A DNA stretch of 64,000 nucleotides, taken from JANNPJ01 sp965200525. Lineage in GTDB: Bacteria > Actinomycetota > Actinomycetes > Actinomycetales > Kineosporiaceae. The notes below the pieces were generated by a model. It was not told the DNA's origin. It saw nothing but the letters and a program-made list of their open reading frames with translations, and searched no databases. The position numbers and the translations under genes were made by a program. The DNA lies in contig OZ241368.1 in the NCBI GenBank assembly GCA_965200525.1, positions 1,860,001-1,924,000 of the forward strand. The letters run 5' to 3'. Below are positions 1 to 7,345 of the stretch, one piece after another; positions within the stretch are counted from its first letter, which is position 1; every line of letters starts with the position of its first letter.

Positions 1-1
1 C

Positions 2-721
2 GACATCGGCGGTTTCGAGGGGACGCCGGACCCGGCCGTGTTCAAGCGCTGGCTGGCCTTCGGCCTGCTGTCGTCCCACTCGCGGTTGCACGGGTCGGGC
101 TCGTACCGGGTGCCGTGGGCCTACGACGAGGAGGCGGTCGACGTGCTACGGCACTTCACCCGGCTCAAGCTGTCGCTGATGCCGTACCTGGCCGTGGCCG
201 CCCACGAGGCCCACACCGACGGCGTCCCGATGATGCGCCCGATGGTGCTGGAGTTCCCGGACGACCCGACCGCGGCCCACCTCGACCGGCAGTACCTGCT
301 CGGGCCCGACCTGCTGGTGGCGCCGGTGATGAGCGCCACCGGCGAGGTGACCTTCTACGTGCCGGCCGGTACCTGGACCCACATCGTCACCGGTGAGCAG
401 CTCACCGGGCCGGCCTGGGTGACCCAGAAGCACGACTTCGACAGCGTGCCGGTGCTGGCCCGGCCCGGTTCGGTGATCCCGTTCGGGGCGGTCGACGACC
501 GCCCCGACTACGCCTGGCCGGACGGCGTCGACCTGCGCCTCTACGCCCCGGTCGAGGGCCGGACCACCCGCCTCACCATCCCCTCCGGTTCCCCCGACCG
601 CGAGCCGGCCACCTTCGAGGTCACCTATACGGCCGCCCACCCCCGGGCCACCCTCCTGTCCGGCCGTTCCACCGGCTACACCACCCACACCTCCGGCGGT
701 CAGCTCCGGTCCGGCCGGTGA
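2..721 (+). CDS. GH31 alpha-glycosidase (alpha-xylosidase type), C-terminal part
   Basis: This is the last 239 codons of a glycoside hydrolase family 31 enzyme; the 5' end lies outside the window. The reading frame is open from base 2 and begins with DIGGFEGTPDPAVFKRW, followed by SRLHGSGSYRVPW. This is the strand around the substrate pocket in YicI-type alpha-xylosidases. The catalytic Asp residues are upstream and not visible. Residues after about 110 form the C-terminal beta-sandwich. Family knowledge: YicI-like enzymes remove alpha-linked xylose from xyloglucan oligosaccharides. The next gene is a GH1 beta-glucosidase, so the pair could strip xylose and then glucose from such oligosaccharides (inference). 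Alpha-glucosidase activity cannot be excluded without the rest of the protein. Confidence 0.88.
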   Translation, partial: DIGGFEGTPDPAVFKRWLAFGLLSSHSRLHGSGSYRVPWAYDEEAVDVLRHFTRLKLSLMPYLAVAAHEAHTDGVPMMRPMVLEFPDDPTAAHLDRQYLLGPDLLVAPVMSATGEVTFYVPAGTWTHIVTGEQLTGPAWVTQKHDFDSVPVLARPGSVIPFGAVDDRPDYAWPDGVDLRLYAPVEGRTTRLTIPSGSPDREPATFEVTYTAAHPRATLLSGRSTGYTTHTSGGQLRSGR

Positions 722-827
722 TTTCGGCCGATCCGGACCGGAATCACCGGCCCTTCCGGTGCTGACCGCGGCCGGTCGACGCAGGAGGAAGGGCAGTGTT
801 CAGCGCCGGGCCGGGATGATGTTTGAT

Positions 828-841
828 TGGAACCGCTCCCA
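828..841 (+). promoter_or_regulatory. CebR/LacI-family-like operator
   Basis: The sequence TGGAACCGCTCCCA is an imperfect 14-base palindrome. It differs at three positions from TGGGAGCGCTCCCA, the operator of the cellobiose-responsive LacI-family repressor CebR of actinomycetes. It lies 45 bases before the GH1 start, where a repressor would block transcription. The regulator gene is not in the window. The match is by eye only. Confidence 0.6.
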
Positions 842-885
842 TGAGGCAGGTTCGCGGGGTAACTGAGTCGATGAGGAGTACAGCC

Positions 886-2280
886 ATGGCACGCACCTTT
901 CCGGAAGGCTTCGTCTGGGGTTCGGCGACGGCCTCGTACCAGATCGAGGGCGCGGCCCAGGAGGACGGCCGGACTCCCTCGATCTGGGACACCTTCAGCC
1001 ACACCCCGGGCCGCACCCTGAACGGTGACACCGGGGACGTCGCGGCCGACCACTACCACCGCTGGGCTCAGGACCTGGACCTGATCCAGGAGCTCGGCCT
1101 GGACGCCTACCGGTTCTCGATCTCCTGGTCGCGGGTGCAGCCGGGCGGGTCGGGCGCCTTCAACCAGGCCGGCATCGACTTCTACGCCCGGCTGGTCGAC
1201 GGCCTGCGCGAGCGTGGCGTCAAGCCGGTGGCGACCCTGTACCACTGGGACCTGCCCCAGGAACTGGAGGACGCCGGAGGCTGGCCGGCCCGGGACACGG
1301 CCCTGCGGTTCGAGGACTACGCGGCCGGCATCGTGCATGCGCTGGGTGAGCGGGTGGACACCTGGACCACCTTGAACGAGCCCTGGTGCTCGGCCTACCT
1401 GGGCTACGCCTCGGGGGTGCACGCCCCGGGCCGGACCGAGCCCGCCGCCGCGCTGGCCGCCGTCCACCACCTGAACCTGGCTCACGGCCTGGCCGGCCAG
1501 GTGATCCGGGAACTGGCCCCGGCGTCGTCCCTGTCGGTCACCCTCAACCTGCACGTGATCCGGCCTGAGTCGGACTCGCCCGCCGACGCCGACGCCGTCC
1601 GCCGGATCGACGCCCTGGCCAACCGGGCCTTCCTCGGCCCGATGCTGGACGGCGCCTACCCGGCCGACCTGCTGGCCGACACCGCCTCGGTGACCGACTG
1701 GAGCTTCGTCCAGGACGGCGACGAGAAGCAGGTCCAGGCCACCCTGGACGTGCTCGGGGTCAACTACTACTCGACCACCCGGGTGCGGGCCTGGGACGGC
1801 ACCTCGGCCCGGGCCGACGCCGACGGCCACGGTCTGTCGACGTCGTCCCCCTGGGTCGGGGCCGGGGACGTGGACTTCGTCCAGCAGCCGGGCCCGTACA
1901 CGGCCATGGGCTGGAACATCGACCCGGCCGGCCTGACCGAGTTGCTGCTCGGGCTGCACCGGCAGTACCCGGGCCAGGCGATGATGATCACCGAGAACGG
2001 GGCCGCCTTCGACGACGTCGTCTCGGCCGACGGCGCGATCCACGACGACCTGCGGATCGACTACCTGGACCGGCACGTCGAGGCGATGGGCGTGGCGATC
2101 GAGGCCGGCGCCGACGTGCGCGGATACTTCCTCTGGTCGTTGATGGACAATTTCGAGTGGGGCTACGGCTACGACCGCCGGTTCGGCATCATCCGGATCG
2201 ACTACGACACCCTGGCCCGCACCTGGAAGGACAGTGCGCACTGGTATCAGCGCCTGGCCGCGAGCAACGAGCTGCCCTGA
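886..2280 (+). CDS. GH1 beta-glucosidase
   Basis: A 464-residue cytosolic glycoside hydrolase family 1 enzyme that hydrolyses beta-glucosides such as cellobiose with retention of configuration. The N-terminus FPEGFVWGSATASYQIEG is the GH1 signature. The acid/base is Glu165 in TLNEP and the nucleophile is Glu370 in ITENG; the C-terminal WSLMDNFEWGYGYDRRFG segment is also typical. Length is normal. The ATG at 886 is chosen because GAGGAG lies 7 bases before it; an in-frame TTG at 823 would run through the operator-like palindrome. No signal peptide is seen. Regulation by a CebR/LacI-type repressor is likely. Two hairpins follow the stop codon. Substrate preference within GH1 cannot be read from the sequence. 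Confidence 0.95.
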   Translation: MARTFPEGFVWGSATASYQIEGAAQEDGRTPSIWDTFSHTPGRTLNGDTGDVAADHYHRWAQDLDLIQELGLDAYRFSISWSRVQPGGSGAFNQAGIDFYARLVDGLRERGVKPVATLYHWDLPQELEDAGGWPARDTALRFEDYAAGIVHALGERVDTWTTLNEPWCSAYLGYASGVHAPGRTEPAAALAAVHHLNLAHGLAGQVIRELAPASSLSVTLNLHVIRPESDSPADADAVRRIDALANRAFLGPMLDGAYPADLLADTASVTDWSFVQDGDEKQVQATLDVLGVNYYSTTRVRAWDGTSARADADGHGLSTSSPWVGAGDVDFVQQPGPYTAMGWNIDPAGLTELLLGLHRQYPGQAMMITENGAAFDDVVSADGAIHDDLRIDYLDRHVEAMGVAIEAGADVRGYFLWSLMDNFEWGYGYDRRFGIIRIDYDTLARTWKDSAHWYQRLAASNELP

Positions 2281-2286
2281 CGAGCG

Positions 2287-2360
2287 GGCTCGCGCCGGCC
2301 TGACTCCCGGGTGAGCGCGAGCCGGCAAAGGGTGAGACCGAGGTCGCCCAGATCTCACCC
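2287..2360 (+). terminator. Two consecutive hairpins after the GH1 gene
   Basis: The first hairpin pairs GGCTCGCGC (2287-2295) with GCGCGAGCC (2315-2323). The second pairs GGGTGAGA (2330-2337) with TCTCACCC (2353-2360). Both arms match perfectly. No T-run follows, which is common in high-GC actinomycetes. The position between two genes of the same strand fits a factor-assisted terminator separating the glycosidase from the response regulator. Confidence 0.55.
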
Positions 2361-2450
2361 TGTAGCCCATTCGGCTCTATGTCGATGACGGTACGGAGTC
2401 GGTGAACCGATCGCCGATCCCCGAGCTACCGCTCGACGACAGGGAGCATC

Positions 2451-2825
2451 ATGAGCAGCATCGTGGTTGTGGACGACGATTCCGACATCCGGGGTCTTCT
2501 GGAATTCAAGCTCTCCGCGGCCGGTCACAACGTGACCGCGGAGGCGGACGGCGAGGCCGGCCTGGCCGCCATCCACGAGGTCCACCCGGAGCTCGTGGTG
2601 CTGGACTGGATGATGCCGCGGATGACCGGTATCGAGGTGTGCCTGGCCCTGCGCAAGGACCCGGCCCTGGCTGACATCCCGGTGCTGTTCCTCACGGCCA
2701 AGGCTCAGGAGGCCGACGTGCAGCGAGGTTTCGCGGCCGGCGGCAACGACTACGTGATCAAGCCGTTCAGCCCGCGGGAGCTCTCGACCAGAGTTGACGC
2801 GCTGCTGGCGCGCGGAGCGCTGTGA
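2451..2825 (+). CDS. Single-domain response regulator (CheY-like)
   Basis: A 124-residue stand-alone receiver domain with no output domain. The acidic pocket is VVDDD (residues 6-10), the phosphoacceptor is Asp52 in VLDWMMP, the switch Thr is Thr82, and the conserved Lys is Lys104 in IKPF. AGGGAG precedes the ATG. Its stop codon overlaps the GTG start of the HEAT-repeat gene by four bases, so the two are probably co-translated. A regulator without an effector domain must act by protein contact; the linked HEAT protein is the obvious partner (inference). No kinase is on the same strand, but three kinase or regulator genes lie convergently downstream. Confidence 0.93.
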   Translation: MSSIVVVDDDSDIRGLLEFKLSAAGHNVTAEADGEAGLAAIHEVHPELVVLDWMMPRMTGIEVCLALRKDPALADIPVLFLTAKAQEADVQRGFAAGGNDYVIKPFSPRELSTRVDALLARGAL

Positions 2826-3937
2826 CCACCGGTCAGATCTTGACGATCGCCGCGATCGCCAACCTGGTGCTGATCATCGGGTTGTCGCTCGCCACCGCGG
2901 TCGTCAAGCTCTGGCGCCGGTGGCGCGAGCAGCGCCGCGAGGCCGAACTGGCCACGCTCCGCCCGGTACTGATGAAGTACCTGGCCACCTGGGAGGACGG
3001 CGAGGCCAACGACCTGGCCGAGGAGCTGATCCGGCACCGCAGCACCAACGCCACCTTCGAGGAGCTGGTCTCCGGGCTGCTGCCGAAGCTGCGCGGGGCC
3101 GACCGCAGCGTGCTGGTCGACATCCTGCGCCGCCGGGGCACCATCGCCCGGGCCTGCCGGGACACCCGGTTCCGGACGTCGCTGCGGCGGGCCCTGTCGG
3201 CCGAGCTGCTCGGGGCGGCCGGCGCGATCGAGGGCATCCCGTTCGTGGCCCGGCTGCTCGACGACCGCAACCCGCAGGTCCGGCTGGCCGCGGTCCGGGC
3301 GCTGGGCCGGATCGGCACCGCCGAGTCGGCCACCGCCCTGATCACGCACCTGGACCAGGAGGACCCGGGCATCCCGCCGCTGCCGACGACCATGTCGCTG
3401 CTGCGGATGGGCATGGACGCCGCCGGCCCGCTGCGCAGCGCGCTCGACTCCAAGTACCCGAACGTGCGCACCATGGCGGCCGAGGTGCTCGGCGTGCAGG
3501 GCGTGCTGCCGGCCCACGCCGCGCTGGAGCGGATGGTCCGCAACGACTCCGACCTCACGGTCCGGGTCGGGGCCGCCCACGCTCTGGGCCGGCTGGCCAT
3601 GCCGACCTCCGGGCCGGTGCTGGTGCGCTCGCTCAAGATGGAGCACCACCACGACGTCCTCAGCGCCGCCTGCACCGCGATCGGCCAGATCGGCGATCAG
3701 GCCTCGCTGAACGCGCTCGAATGGGCCGTCGGGCACACCACTCCGGTGGTCCGGATCGCGGCCGCCCAGGCCCTGCTGCAGCACGGCGAGCCCGGCCTGG
3801 AGATGCTCCGCACCAAGGCCCAGCACCCGACGGCGGGCGACGCCGCCCGGGAGATCCTGGCCCGTCACGTGATCATGACCAGTGGCGACGTCGAGATCGA
3901 CCTGAGCCCGGTGCAGCTCGAATTCCGCTTCAACTGA
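2822..3937 (+). CDS. Membrane-anchored HEAT-repeat protein
   Basis: A 371-residue protein with one N-terminal membrane segment (about residues 6-25) followed by a basic stretch (KLWRRWREQRRE) and then a series of HEAT-type helical repeats. The clearest repeats read VRLAAVRALGRIG, VRTMAAEVLGVQG, VRVGAAHALGRLA and VRIAAAQALLQHG. Such repeats are protein-binding scaffolds; no enzyme motif is present. The GTG start overlaps the stop of the response regulator (GTGA), and the GT2 gene follows after 52 bases. The likely role is a cytosolic scaffold on the membrane linking the phospho-regulator to the glycosyltransferase (inference). Confidence 0.8.
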   Translation: MTTGQILTIAAIANLVLIIGLSLATAVVKLWRRWREQRREAELATLRPVLMKYLATWEDGEANDLAEELIRHRSTNATFEELVSGLLPKLRGADRSVLVDILRRRGTIARACRDTRFRTSLRRALSAELLGAAGAIEGIPFVARLLDDRNPQVRLAAVRALGRIGTAESATALITHLDQEDPGIPPLPTTMSLLRMGMDAAGPLRSALDSKYPNVRTMAAEVLGVQGVLPAHAALERMVRNDSDLTVRVGAAHALGRLAMPTSGPVLVRSLKMEHHHDVLSAACTAIGQIGDQASLNALEWAVGHTTPVVRIAAAQALLQHGEPGLEMLRTKAQHPTAGDAAREILARHVIMTSGDVEIDLSPVQLEFRFN

Positions 3938-3989
3938 GGCACTTCACAACTGCGCCCGCGACGGGCGCAATCCGGAAGGCACATTAGCG

Positions 3990-5417
3990 ATGAGACATGT
4001 TCTCGGAGTGGCCGTCAACGGCTTCAACGCGTTCGTCATTTTCTACTTCCTGCTGCTGAACTCGTTCTATCTGGCCATGGTGCTGATCGCCGCCGCCCAC
4101 ACCCGGCGCGCGCACCGCATCCCGGCCGACAGCGCGCTCGAGGACGTCTTCGCCAACCCGCTCACCCCGGGGGTGTCGGTCCTGGTGCCGGCCTACAACG
4201 AGGAGAAGAGCATCGTCTCCAGCGTGCAGGCCATCCTGGCCCTGCGGTACCCGCTGCTGGAGGTCGTGATCGCCGAGGACGGCTCCACCGACGGTACTTT
4301 CGATGCCCTGAAGGAAGAGTTCGACCTGGTCCCCAGCCCCCGGGTGGCGGCCGGCACGATTCCCACGATCGGCACCGTGAACTCCACCCACGTCTCCCGG
4401 GACGGCCGGGTGGTGGTGGTCCGCAAAGAGAACGCCGGCCGGCGCGGCGACGCGCTCAACGTCGCCCTGGAGCACGCCCGGCACCCGCTGGTCTGCATGA
4501 TCGACGCCGACTCGGTGATGGAGCGGGACGCCCTGCTCCAGGTGGTGCGCCCGTTCCTGGACGAGCCAGACCGGGTCGCCGCCACCGGCGGGGCGATCCG
4601 GCCGATCAACGGCTGCCCCACCGAGAAGGGCCTGATCATCGAGAAGCGGGCGCCGAAGGGCTGGGCGCCGCGGATTCAGGTGGTCGAGTACCTGCGGTCC
4701 TTCCTGCTCGGCCGGGTCGGCTGGTCGGCGTTCAACTCGCTGATGATCATCTCCGGCGCGTTCGGCCTGTTCCGTCGCGACCTGGTCGAGGAGGTCGGCG
4801 GCCTGACCTCGGAGTCGCTGGCCGAGGACGCCGACCTGGTGAACAGCCTGCACCGCCGGCTGCGCAACCAGAAGCGCGACTACAAGATCGTTTTCGTGCC
4901 GCACCCGGTCTGCTGGACCGAGGTGCCGGAGACCCTGAAGGTGCTCAGCAAGCAGCGCCGGCGCTGGTCGCACGGCCTGTTCCAGGTGCTGTGGCGGTTC
5001 AAGGGCATGATCGGCAACCCCAAGTACGGCCGGGTCGGCCTGCTCCTGCTGCCCTACTACGTCGTCTTCGAGCTGCTCAGCCCGCTGGTCGAGGTGCTCG
5101 GCCTGCTCGCCGTCGTGGTCGGTCTGCTGCTCGGCATCCTCAACGTCCAGGCCGCGATCATGTTCGCCCTGGCCGCCGTCGGGTACGGCATCCTGCTGTC
5201 GATCGTGGCCATCGTCGTCGACGAGATCACTTACCAGACCTACCGGCGCTGGCAGGACTTCGCGGTACTGCTGGCCGCCGCCTTCATCGAGAACGTCGGC
5301 TTCCGCCAGCTGCACGCGGTCTGGCGACTGCGCGGGCTGTGGTCGGGCCTGCGCGGGCACAACGCGCACTGGGGCGAGATGACCCGGGTCGGCTTCACCG
5401 ACGCAAAGGCAGCCTGA
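3990..5417 (+). CDS. Family 2 glycosyltransferase, processive polysaccharide synthase type
   Basis: A 475-residue membrane glycosyltransferase with a GT-A fold. It has one N-terminal membrane helix (about 10-35), a cytosolic catalytic domain, and two or more C-terminal helices (about 345-410). Sugar-nucleotide motifs are Asp97 in AEDGSTDG, Asp172/Asp174 in IDADS, Glu279-Asp280 in LAEDADL, and Q322-R-R-R-W326. This QxxRW pattern marks processive enzymes such as hyaluronan, cellulose and poly-GlcNAc synthases. No PilZ domain is present. It probably makes an extracellular polysaccharide; the donor sugar is unknown. It is last in the regulator-HEAT-GT2 unit and its 3' end overlaps the opposing sensor kinase gene by 23 bases. 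Confidence 0.9.
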   Translation: MRHVLGVAVNGFNAFVIFYFLLLNSFYLAMVLIAAAHTRRAHRIPADSALEDVFANPLTPGVSVLVPAYNEEKSIVSSVQAILALRYPLLEVVIAEDGSTDGTFDALKEEFDLVPSPRVAAGTIPTIGTVNSTHVSRDGRVVVVRKENAGRRGDALNVALEHARHPLVCMIDADSVMERDALLQVVRPFLDEPDRVAATGGAIRPINGCPTEKGLIIEKRAPKGWAPRIQVVEYLRSFLLGRVGWSAFNSLMIISGAFGLFRRDLVEEVGGLTSESLAEDADLVNSLHRRLRNQKRDYKIVFVPHPVCWTEVPETLKVLSKQRRRWSHGLFQVLWRFKGMIGNPKYGRVGLLLLPYYVVFELLSPLVEVLGLLAVVVGLLLGILNVQAAIMFALAAVGYGILLSIVAIVVDEITYQTYRRWQDFAVLLAAAFIENVGFRQLHAVWRLRGLWSGLRGHNAHWGEMTRVGFTDAKAA

Positions 5418-6885
5418 CCGTCACCGTGCTGCCCTCACCGAGCGTGGAGTCCATCGTGACCTGGCCGTCGTGGTTCTCCACGATCTCGCGGACGACGGCC
5501 AGGCCGAGCCCGGTGCCGGGGATGTTGTGGGCCTCGTCGCTGGCCGACCGGAAGAACCGGGTGAACAACCGGGGCAGCTCCTCGGCCGAGACCCCCAGGC
5601 CGTGGTCGGCCACGGTGAGCACCACCTCGTCGCCGTCGGCCCGGCCGCCGATCGTCACCGTGCCGCCGGCGTGGGAGAACTTCACCGAGTTGGTCAGCAG
5701 GTTGAACAGGACCCGCTCCAGCTGGGACCGGTCCCCCTCGATCGGCAGCGGGCCGGCCAGCTCGGTGACGACGGCGACCCCGGCCGACTCGTTCGTCGGC
5801 TGGAGCACCACCACCGCTCCTTCGACCAGCTCGACCAGGTCGATCGGCTCGACCTGGTGGGCCAGGGTCTTGGAGTCGACCTTGGACAGCAGCAGCAGGT
5901 CCTCGATCAGGTTGAGCAACCGGCGGGCATTGCGGTCGATCACGTTCAGCATCCGGCCCTGCTGGCTGGTCTCGTCCCCCTCGACCTCGTCCAGCAGCAG
6001 CTCGGCGTAACCGCGAATGCTGGTCAGCGGGGTCCGCAGCTCGTGGCTGACCGAGGCCACGAACTCGGTCTTGAGCCGGTCGACCTCGCGCAGCTCGGCG
6101 TTGGCCGCGTCCAGCCGCTCGGCCCGCTCCTGCAGCTCGCGGCGGGCCGCCCGCAGGTCGGTCTCGATCCGCTTCTGCAGGGTGATGTCGACCAGGATGG
6201 AGCCGACCGCGAACACCGTGTCGGTGGTGTCCACCACGGGGTAGCGCACCGAGTAGTAGGTCCGGGGTTTGCCGTCCACCTCGAACCGCTCCTCCCGCTC
6301 CACCACCTTGGTCGGGTCGAGGTTGTTCAGGTCGTGCGCGGTGTCGGTGGTGAGCGAGCTGCCGTAGAGCCGGCGGTAGCCGTCGTTGGCGACCAGGGTG
6401 GCGCCGTCCAGGTCGGTGACGCTGATCGCGGCGACCGAGTTCTGCACCAGCCCCCGCAGGATGATCATCGTCTGGTTGCGCTCCTGCTCGGCCAGCCGGG
6501 CCGACCGGTCGAGCTCGCGCCGGGCCAGGGCGTGCGCGATCGCCGGCCCGAGCCGGCTGAGCCGGTCCTTGAGCAGGTAGTCGGCCGCCCCCAGGCGCAG
6601 CGAGTTCACGCAGGTGGCCTCGTCCATGGTGCCGCTGACCACGATCAACGGCAGGTCCGGGGCCTTCTCCCGGAGGATCGCCAGGGCGTCCGGCGCGGTC
6701 ATGGTCGGCATCGTGTAGTCGCAGATCACGATCTCGGGATCGTCGTCCAGGGCGCGCAGGAACTTGCCGGCGGTGTCGACCACGGTGGCAGTGGGGGCAT
6801 AGCCGGCCCGACGCACTTCGGCCAGAAGCAGTTCCGCGTCGGGCGGGAAGTCCTCAGCTACCAGCAGGCGCAGGGGTGTGGGCAT
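5395..6885 (-). CDS. Hybrid sensor: receiver-PAS-histidine kinase
   Basis: A 496-residue soluble signalling protein. Domain order is receiver (about 4-125; Asp56 in VICDYTMP, Lys106 in LLKD), PAS (about 145-240), a short coiled coil, HisKA with His281 in SVSHELRTP, and a complete HATPase (NLLTNSVKF, ADHGLGVS, GTGLGLAVV). The ATG at 6885 is chosen because GGAG lies 7 bases upstream; an in-frame start at 6960 would overlap the previous gene much further. It overlaps the Rcp1-like regulator gene by 32 bases and is last in a three-gene operon. The receiver placed in front of a kinase suggests that it takes phosphate from an upstream kinase and then modulates its own kinase. The output target is unknown. 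Confidence 0.9.
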   Translation of the reverse strand: MPTPLRLLVAEDFPPDAELLLAEVRRAGYAPTATVVDTAGKFLRALDDDPEIVICDYTMPTMTAPDALAILREKAPDLPLIVVSGTMDEATCVNSLRLGAADYLLKDRLSRLGPAIAHALARRELDRSARLAEQERNQTMIILRGLVQNSVAAISVTDLDGATLVANDGYRRLYGSSLTTDTAHDLNNLDPTKVVEREERFEVDGKPRTYYSVRYPVVDTTDTVFAVGSILVDITLQKRIETDLRAARRELQERAERLDAANAELREVDRLKTEFVASVSHELRTPLTSIRGYAELLLDEVEGDETSQQGRMLNVIDRNARRLLNLIEDLLLLSKVDSKTLAHQVEPIDLVELVEGAVVVLQPTNESAGVAVVTELAGPLPIEGDRSQLERVLFNLLTNSVKFSHAGGTVTIGGRADGDEVVLTVADHGLGVSAEELPRLFTRFFRSASDEAHNIPGTGLGLAVVREIVENHDGQVTMDSTLGEGSTVTVRLPLRR

Positions 6886-7345
6886 GCGGGTGCTCCGTGG
6901 GGGTGCGGTTGAGGACGGCCCAGTAGCGGCCGACCTCGGAGACGGATCGGAAGTACTCATCGGTGTCGACGGGTTTGACCACGAAACTGTTGACGCCGAG
7001 GGCGTAGCAGGCGTCGATGTCGACCTGCTCGGCCGACGACGTGAGCATCACCACCGGCACCCGGGAGAGCCGGGGCGAGCTCTTCAGCTCCCGCAGCACC
7101 TCGACACCGTCCACCCGGGGCATCTTGATGTCGAGCAGGACGGCGCGGGGCAGGTCCTCGGGGTCGCGATGGGACCAGGCGCCCCGGCAGTACAGCCGGT
7201 CGATCGCTTCGACGCCGTCCTTGGCCTCTTCGATCCGGGCCCGGAAGTCGCCCCGGCGCAACGCGTGCACCGCCAGCTCGCGATCCTCGGGGGTGTCCTC
7301 GACCAGGAGGATCCACGGCTCACCGGGCAGGTTGCCCGGGCTCAT
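6854..7345 (-). CDS. Rcp1-like single-domain response regulator
   Basis: A 163-residue receiver-only protein of the Rcp1/CheY-like family that usually partners phytochrome-type kinases. The acidic pocket is VEDTPED (15-21), the phosphoacceptor is Asp72 in VLLDIKMPR, and Lys124 is in VVKPVD. A long alpha2-beta3 loop (residues 52-66) is typical of the Rcp1 group. The start overlaps the stop of the upstream PAS kinase by four bases (ATGA). The gene therefore sits between two kinases and could relay phosphate from one to the other (inference). No DNA-binding domain is present. Confidence 0.9.
   Translation of the reverse strand: MSPGNLPGEPWILLVEDTPEDRELAVHALRRGDFRARIEEAKDGVEAIDRLYCRGAWSHRDPEDLPRAVLLDIKMPRVDGVEVLRELKSSPRLSRVPVVMLTSSAEQVDIDACYALGVNSFVVKPVDTDEYFRSVSEVGRYWAVLNRTPTEHPHAHTPAPAGS

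Noticed and set aside
700..2370. 556-codon minus-strand frame over the GH1 gene
   Set aside because: GH1 motifs and a ribosome site support the plus strand; the antisense frame has no family features.
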